Positions 4,453 through 6,339 of a stretch of 6,339 nt of DNA are shown here, piece after piece. The position numbers and the translations under genes were made by a program. The DNA is taken from the NCBI GenBank assembly GCA_031273485.1, contig JAISRS010000033.1, forward strand, positions 1 to 6,339. The letters are read 5' to 3'. The notes under the pieces were generated by a model, which was not told the origin of the DNA, ran no database searches, and saw only the letters and a list, made by a program, of their open reading frames with translations. Numbering within the stretch: the first letter of the stretch is position 1; each line of letters opens with the position of its first letter. Source of the stretch: Prevotellaceae bacterium. GTDB taxonomy: Bacteria; Bacteroidota; Bacteroidia; Bacteroidales; UBA932.

Positions 4453-5497
4453 AGAAGATTCTGCTTTTGGAAGAATGTTCGTAGTAATCGGGGTTGTTGC
4501 CCAGAATATCGAGTACCGGCTGACTGATTTTGTCGATCAGAGCTTCCGTGTCGTCCGAGATAGTCAGAGAGCAGGCAGCTACGTTTGTTTTCAGTTCGTC
4601 GATATTGCGCGAGCCTACGAGCGTGGATGCCATGAAAGGTTTTTTCAGTATCCATGCTATTGCCAGCTGTGCGATATGTACGTGGAGGTCGTCGGCTATT
4701 TTGCGCAACTGATCCACCACTTCGAACAATTCTTTTTCGGCGCCGGCTTCGCCGTGGCGTGAAGTGCCGCCGCCGCGGTGGTCGGGATAATGCCGCGAAT
4801 GCGCCTGATGTTTGGGGACATCGTCGGGAGTTTTGTAAATACCTGCCAGCAGTCCCTGTTGCAGACCCATAGAGCCGATAATACTGATGTCGTGTTTCAT
4901 GCAATAGGGCGCAATTTCGGCTTCGATAGCGCGCGACACAATATTGTACGACATTTCGTTCACATCCACTCTGACGCCGGTAGCCACAACTTCTTCCATC
5001 TGCGTGCGTCCGAAGTTACTCATACCGATGGAGCGAATCAAGCCTTCCTTTTTCAGTTCGTCGAGTTGAGCGTAAGCTTCTTCCACCGTTGGAGGCGCTG
5101 CGATGATGCTTTTGTCGGAAGTGAAATGTTCAACGGCTAATTTGTTGATAGGCCAGTGCAGCATATACACGTCGAGGTAATCCGTTCCGAGCCGTTGCAG
5201 GCTTTCGATGCAGTGTTTGCGCACATGATGACAGTTTGAAGGTCCGATTTTCGATATTATTACCGCCTCGTTCCTGCGTCCTTTGAGAGCTATACCCAGC
5301 GAGCGTTCGCTCTCTCCGTTGTTGTACATTTCCGCCGTGTCGAAGGTATTTACGCCCAAATCAAGAGCGGTATGCACCACATTATCCACGTCTTTTTGCG
5401 ATTGTTCGCCCCAGTAGTCGCCGCCGCCGAAGGGCCAACAGCCTACCGTCATTGCCGATACCTGAATATCGGACTTTCCAAGATTTACTTTTTTCAT
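4451..5497 (-). CDS. Aldo/keto reductase
   Basis: A 348-residue cytosolic NAD(P)-dependent oxidoreductase of the (beta/alpha)8-barrel aldo/keto reductase superfamily. The catalytic tetrad is complete: Asp53 and Tyr58 in FDTAEMYNNGESE, Lys83 in VIISKIG and His114 in MLHWP. The later GMSNFG, SYNIVSRAIE and the C-terminal cofactor-binding GSRNIDEL follow in the normal order, and the protein ends NPDYYEHSSKSRIF. The insert rich in His, Arg and Gly (about 229-255) is found in some members and is in frame, so I see no frameshift. The exact substrate is not readable. Proximity to fucU and a rhamnosidase makes a 6-deoxyaldose or its product plausible, for instance an L-fucose (D-threo-aldose) dehydrogenase-like role. 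The stop codon overlaps the outer end of the GxxExxY unit; upstream, a tandem repeat array reaches almost to the start codon. Confidence 0.93.
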   Translation of the reverse strand: MKKVNLGKSDIQVSAMTVGCWPFGGGDYWGEQSQKDVDNVVHTALDLGVNTFDTAEMYNNGESERSLGIALKGRRNEAVIISKIGPSNCHHVRKHCIESLQRLGTDYLDVYMLHWPINKLAVEHFTSDKSIIAAPPTVEEAYAQLDELKKEGLIRSIGMSNFGRTQMEEVVATGVRVDVNEMSYNIVSRAIEAEIAPYCMKHDISIIGSMGLQQGLLAGIYKTPDDVPKHQAHSRHYPDHRGGGTSRHGEAGAEKELFEVVDQLRKIADDLHVHIAQLAIAWILKKPFMASTLVGSRNIDELKTNVAACSLTISDDTEALIDKISQPVLDILGNNPDYYEHSSKSRIF

Positions 5498-5510
5498 CTT
5501 CTTGCTTTAT

Positions 5511-5760
5511 TAATTAAATTTTATTCAATATTTTCCGCTCTCCGGCGGATTTCTTTATTGCTGTATAAATTAAATTTTATTCGATATTTTCCGCTCTTCG
5601 GCGGATTTTCTTTATTGCTGTAATTAAATTTTATTCGATATTTTCCGCTCTCCGGCGGATTTTCTTTATTTCTGTAATTAAATTTTTATTAGATATATTT
5701 TCCGCTCTCCGGCGGATTGTTTTATTGCCGTATCAATTCAATTTTATTCGATGTTTTCCG
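5511..5760. repeat. Tandem array of about 56-bp units between rhamnosidase and reductase
   Basis: Five units are recognisable by their TTTTCCGCT core at 5531, 5587, 5641, 5698 and 5754, giving periods of 56, 54, 57 and 56 bases. Each unit has a TAATTAAATTTTATT-like block, a CGATATTTTCCGCTC block and, in units 1-4, GGCGGATTT, which makes a TCCGC/GCGGA hairpin with a 6-base loop. The fifth unit is the coding 3' end of the rhamnosidase, including its TGA (5735-5733), and resembles the others over the whole unit. The array covers nearly all of the 235-base gap between the two genes and ends about 13 bases before the reductase ATG, so it lies in any shared transcript. Confidence 0.85.
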
Positions 5761-6339
5761 CTTTCGAGCGTGATTATTTTTTCGCCTGCGGGAACACGCG
5801 CCGTACATCCAACCGGAAGATTCACGTTCATTTCCGTTTGTCCGTTTGTCAGTTTCCAATCAACCGAAATAAACCCGTAGGGAGTTTGCACCTTTGTTTT
5901 TGCCCAAGTGACGCCATTCGGTATTTGCGGCTGTATCCACGTCCGGCGGTAGCCCGAAAACGAATCGTCGGGGCGTATTCCGCCTATACCCTGATAAAAC
6001 CACGAGCCGATGCCGTTGTAGCAGTTGTGGATGTAGCTGCGACTGCCTTTCCAATACTCCCAGGTGGTTGTACCTCCGTTATCAATCATATACAGATAAC
6101 TTGGAATGTCGCGTTTTTTCAGCATCCCGTACAGGAAATCGGGTTGATTGTTGTTCACCGCCCAGCCCGTTACGACCGGCACTCCCACCAAACCGCAGCC
6201 GATGTGTCCCGTTTGACGCACCTGCGTTTCGTAAAACAGCTTTTCCGTAACCGCCTGTTTCAATTCCGGCGGCGTGACGCCAACCAGCATCGGATAGGCT
6301 AAATCTATTTGCGAACCGCTGCCGTAGAGCGCTGTTTCC
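5733..6339 (-). CDS. Alpha-L-rhamnosidase, GH78 family, C-terminal part
   Basis: The frame is open at the right edge of the window and ends at TGA (5735-5733), leaving 201 visible residues; the Met at 6290 is internal, because coding continues in frame to the edge with ETALYGSGSQIDLAYP. The visible part is the end of the alpha-barrel catalytic domain: HIGCGLVGVPVV, then NGGTTTWEYW with Glu94 of the visible part (probably the catalytic base by family comparison), then SYIHNCYNGIGSWFYQGIGGIRPD. A closing beta-sandwich follows (GYRRTWIQPQIPNGVTWAKTK, TPYGFISVDWKL). GH78 enzymes cleave terminal alpha-L-rhamnose from plant polysaccharides and glycosides, usually in the periplasm or at the cell surface in Bacteroidota. 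The last residues, LESGKHRIKLN, are encoded by DNA that forms the first unit of the tandem array downstream. Confidence 0.9.
   Translation of the reverse strand, partial: ETALYGSGSQIDLAYPMLVGVTPPELKQAVTEKLFYETQVRQTGHIGCGLVGVPVVTGWAVNNNQPDFLYGMLKKRDIPSYLYMIDNGGTTTWEYWKGSRSYIHNCYNGIGSWFYQGIGGIRPDDSFSGYRRTWIQPQIPNGVTWAKTKVQTPYGFISVDWKLTNGQTEMNVNLPVGCTARVPAGEKIITLESGKHRIKLN

Noticed and set aside
3830..4460. Target-site duplication around the GxxExxY unit
   Set aside because: The outer flanks are A/T-rich and share only ambiguous bases next to the repeat ends, so no duplication could be assigned.
4434..4904. A second minus-strand frame overlapping the reductase, and the thought of a frameshift there
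   Set aside because: The reductase frame is continuous with all expected motifs before and after this region. The alternative frame is Arg/Ser-rich, as expected of an out-of-frame reading of G/C-rich coding sequence.
5372..5623. A plus-strand frame with repeated Phe/Leu-rich peptide
   Set aside because: The peptide repetition is just translation of the tandem DNA repeat, and the start is antisense to the reductase.
5511..5760. The tandem array as a CRISPR
   Set aside because: Units are contiguous at about 56 bp with similarity over the whole period, so there are no unique spacers, and no cas genes are present.
5751..6302. A 183-codon plus-strand frame over the rhamnosidase
   Set aside because: It is antisense to a clear GH78 coding region and has no recognisable features.

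Overview
The window looks like part of a Bacteroidota (probably Bacteroidales) chromosome. Supporting signs are Bacteroides-type promoters (TTTG, about 20 bases, then TAnnTTTG), no convincing Shine-Dalgarno sites, an outer-membrane beta-barrel C-terminus, a six-bladed beta-propeller lipoprotein, and repeat-rich intergenic DNA.

Layout. Positions 1-237 (+) hold the end of a TonB-receptor-type beta-barrel, followed by a hairpin terminator. Positions 238-740 hold palindromic repeats and a promoter. Positions 741-1880 (+) encode a beta-propeller lipoprotein. Positions 1881-2440 have no gene and are packed with hairpins, a nested stem-loop composite and a 46-bp direct repeat. The rest of the gene content is on the minus strand. 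rplS (2568-2939) has its own promoter and a foldable leader, and is followed 10 bases later by tRNA-Arg(ACG) and a strong hairpin terminator. Then, in transcription order from the right edge, come the end of a GH78 alpha-L-rhamnosidase (6339-5733), an aldo/keto reductase (5497-4451), a small GxxExxY-family PD-(D/E)XK protein (4351-3980) and fucU, L-fucose mutarotase (3793-3362).

The rhamnosidase, reductase and mutarotase suggest a unit for releasing and processing 6-deoxysugars (L-rhamnose, L-fucose). The GxxExxY gene looks like an intruder. It lies inside a unit of about 617 bp bounded by long, nearly identical inverted repeats of about 82 bp built from ACGAATTACACGAAT-like modules. The unit separates the reductase from fucU, and its right end overlaps the reductase stop codon. 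No transposase is present. This is the most interesting object in the window. Second is a tandem array of about 56-bp units between the rhamnosidase and the reductase; its units resemble the last 18 or so codons of the rhamnosidase gene, as if the 3' end had been duplicated repeatedly. Third is the nested palindromic element at 2031-2210, bracketed by two 46-bp direct repeats, with relatives of its central hairpin at 391-418 and 3311-3342.
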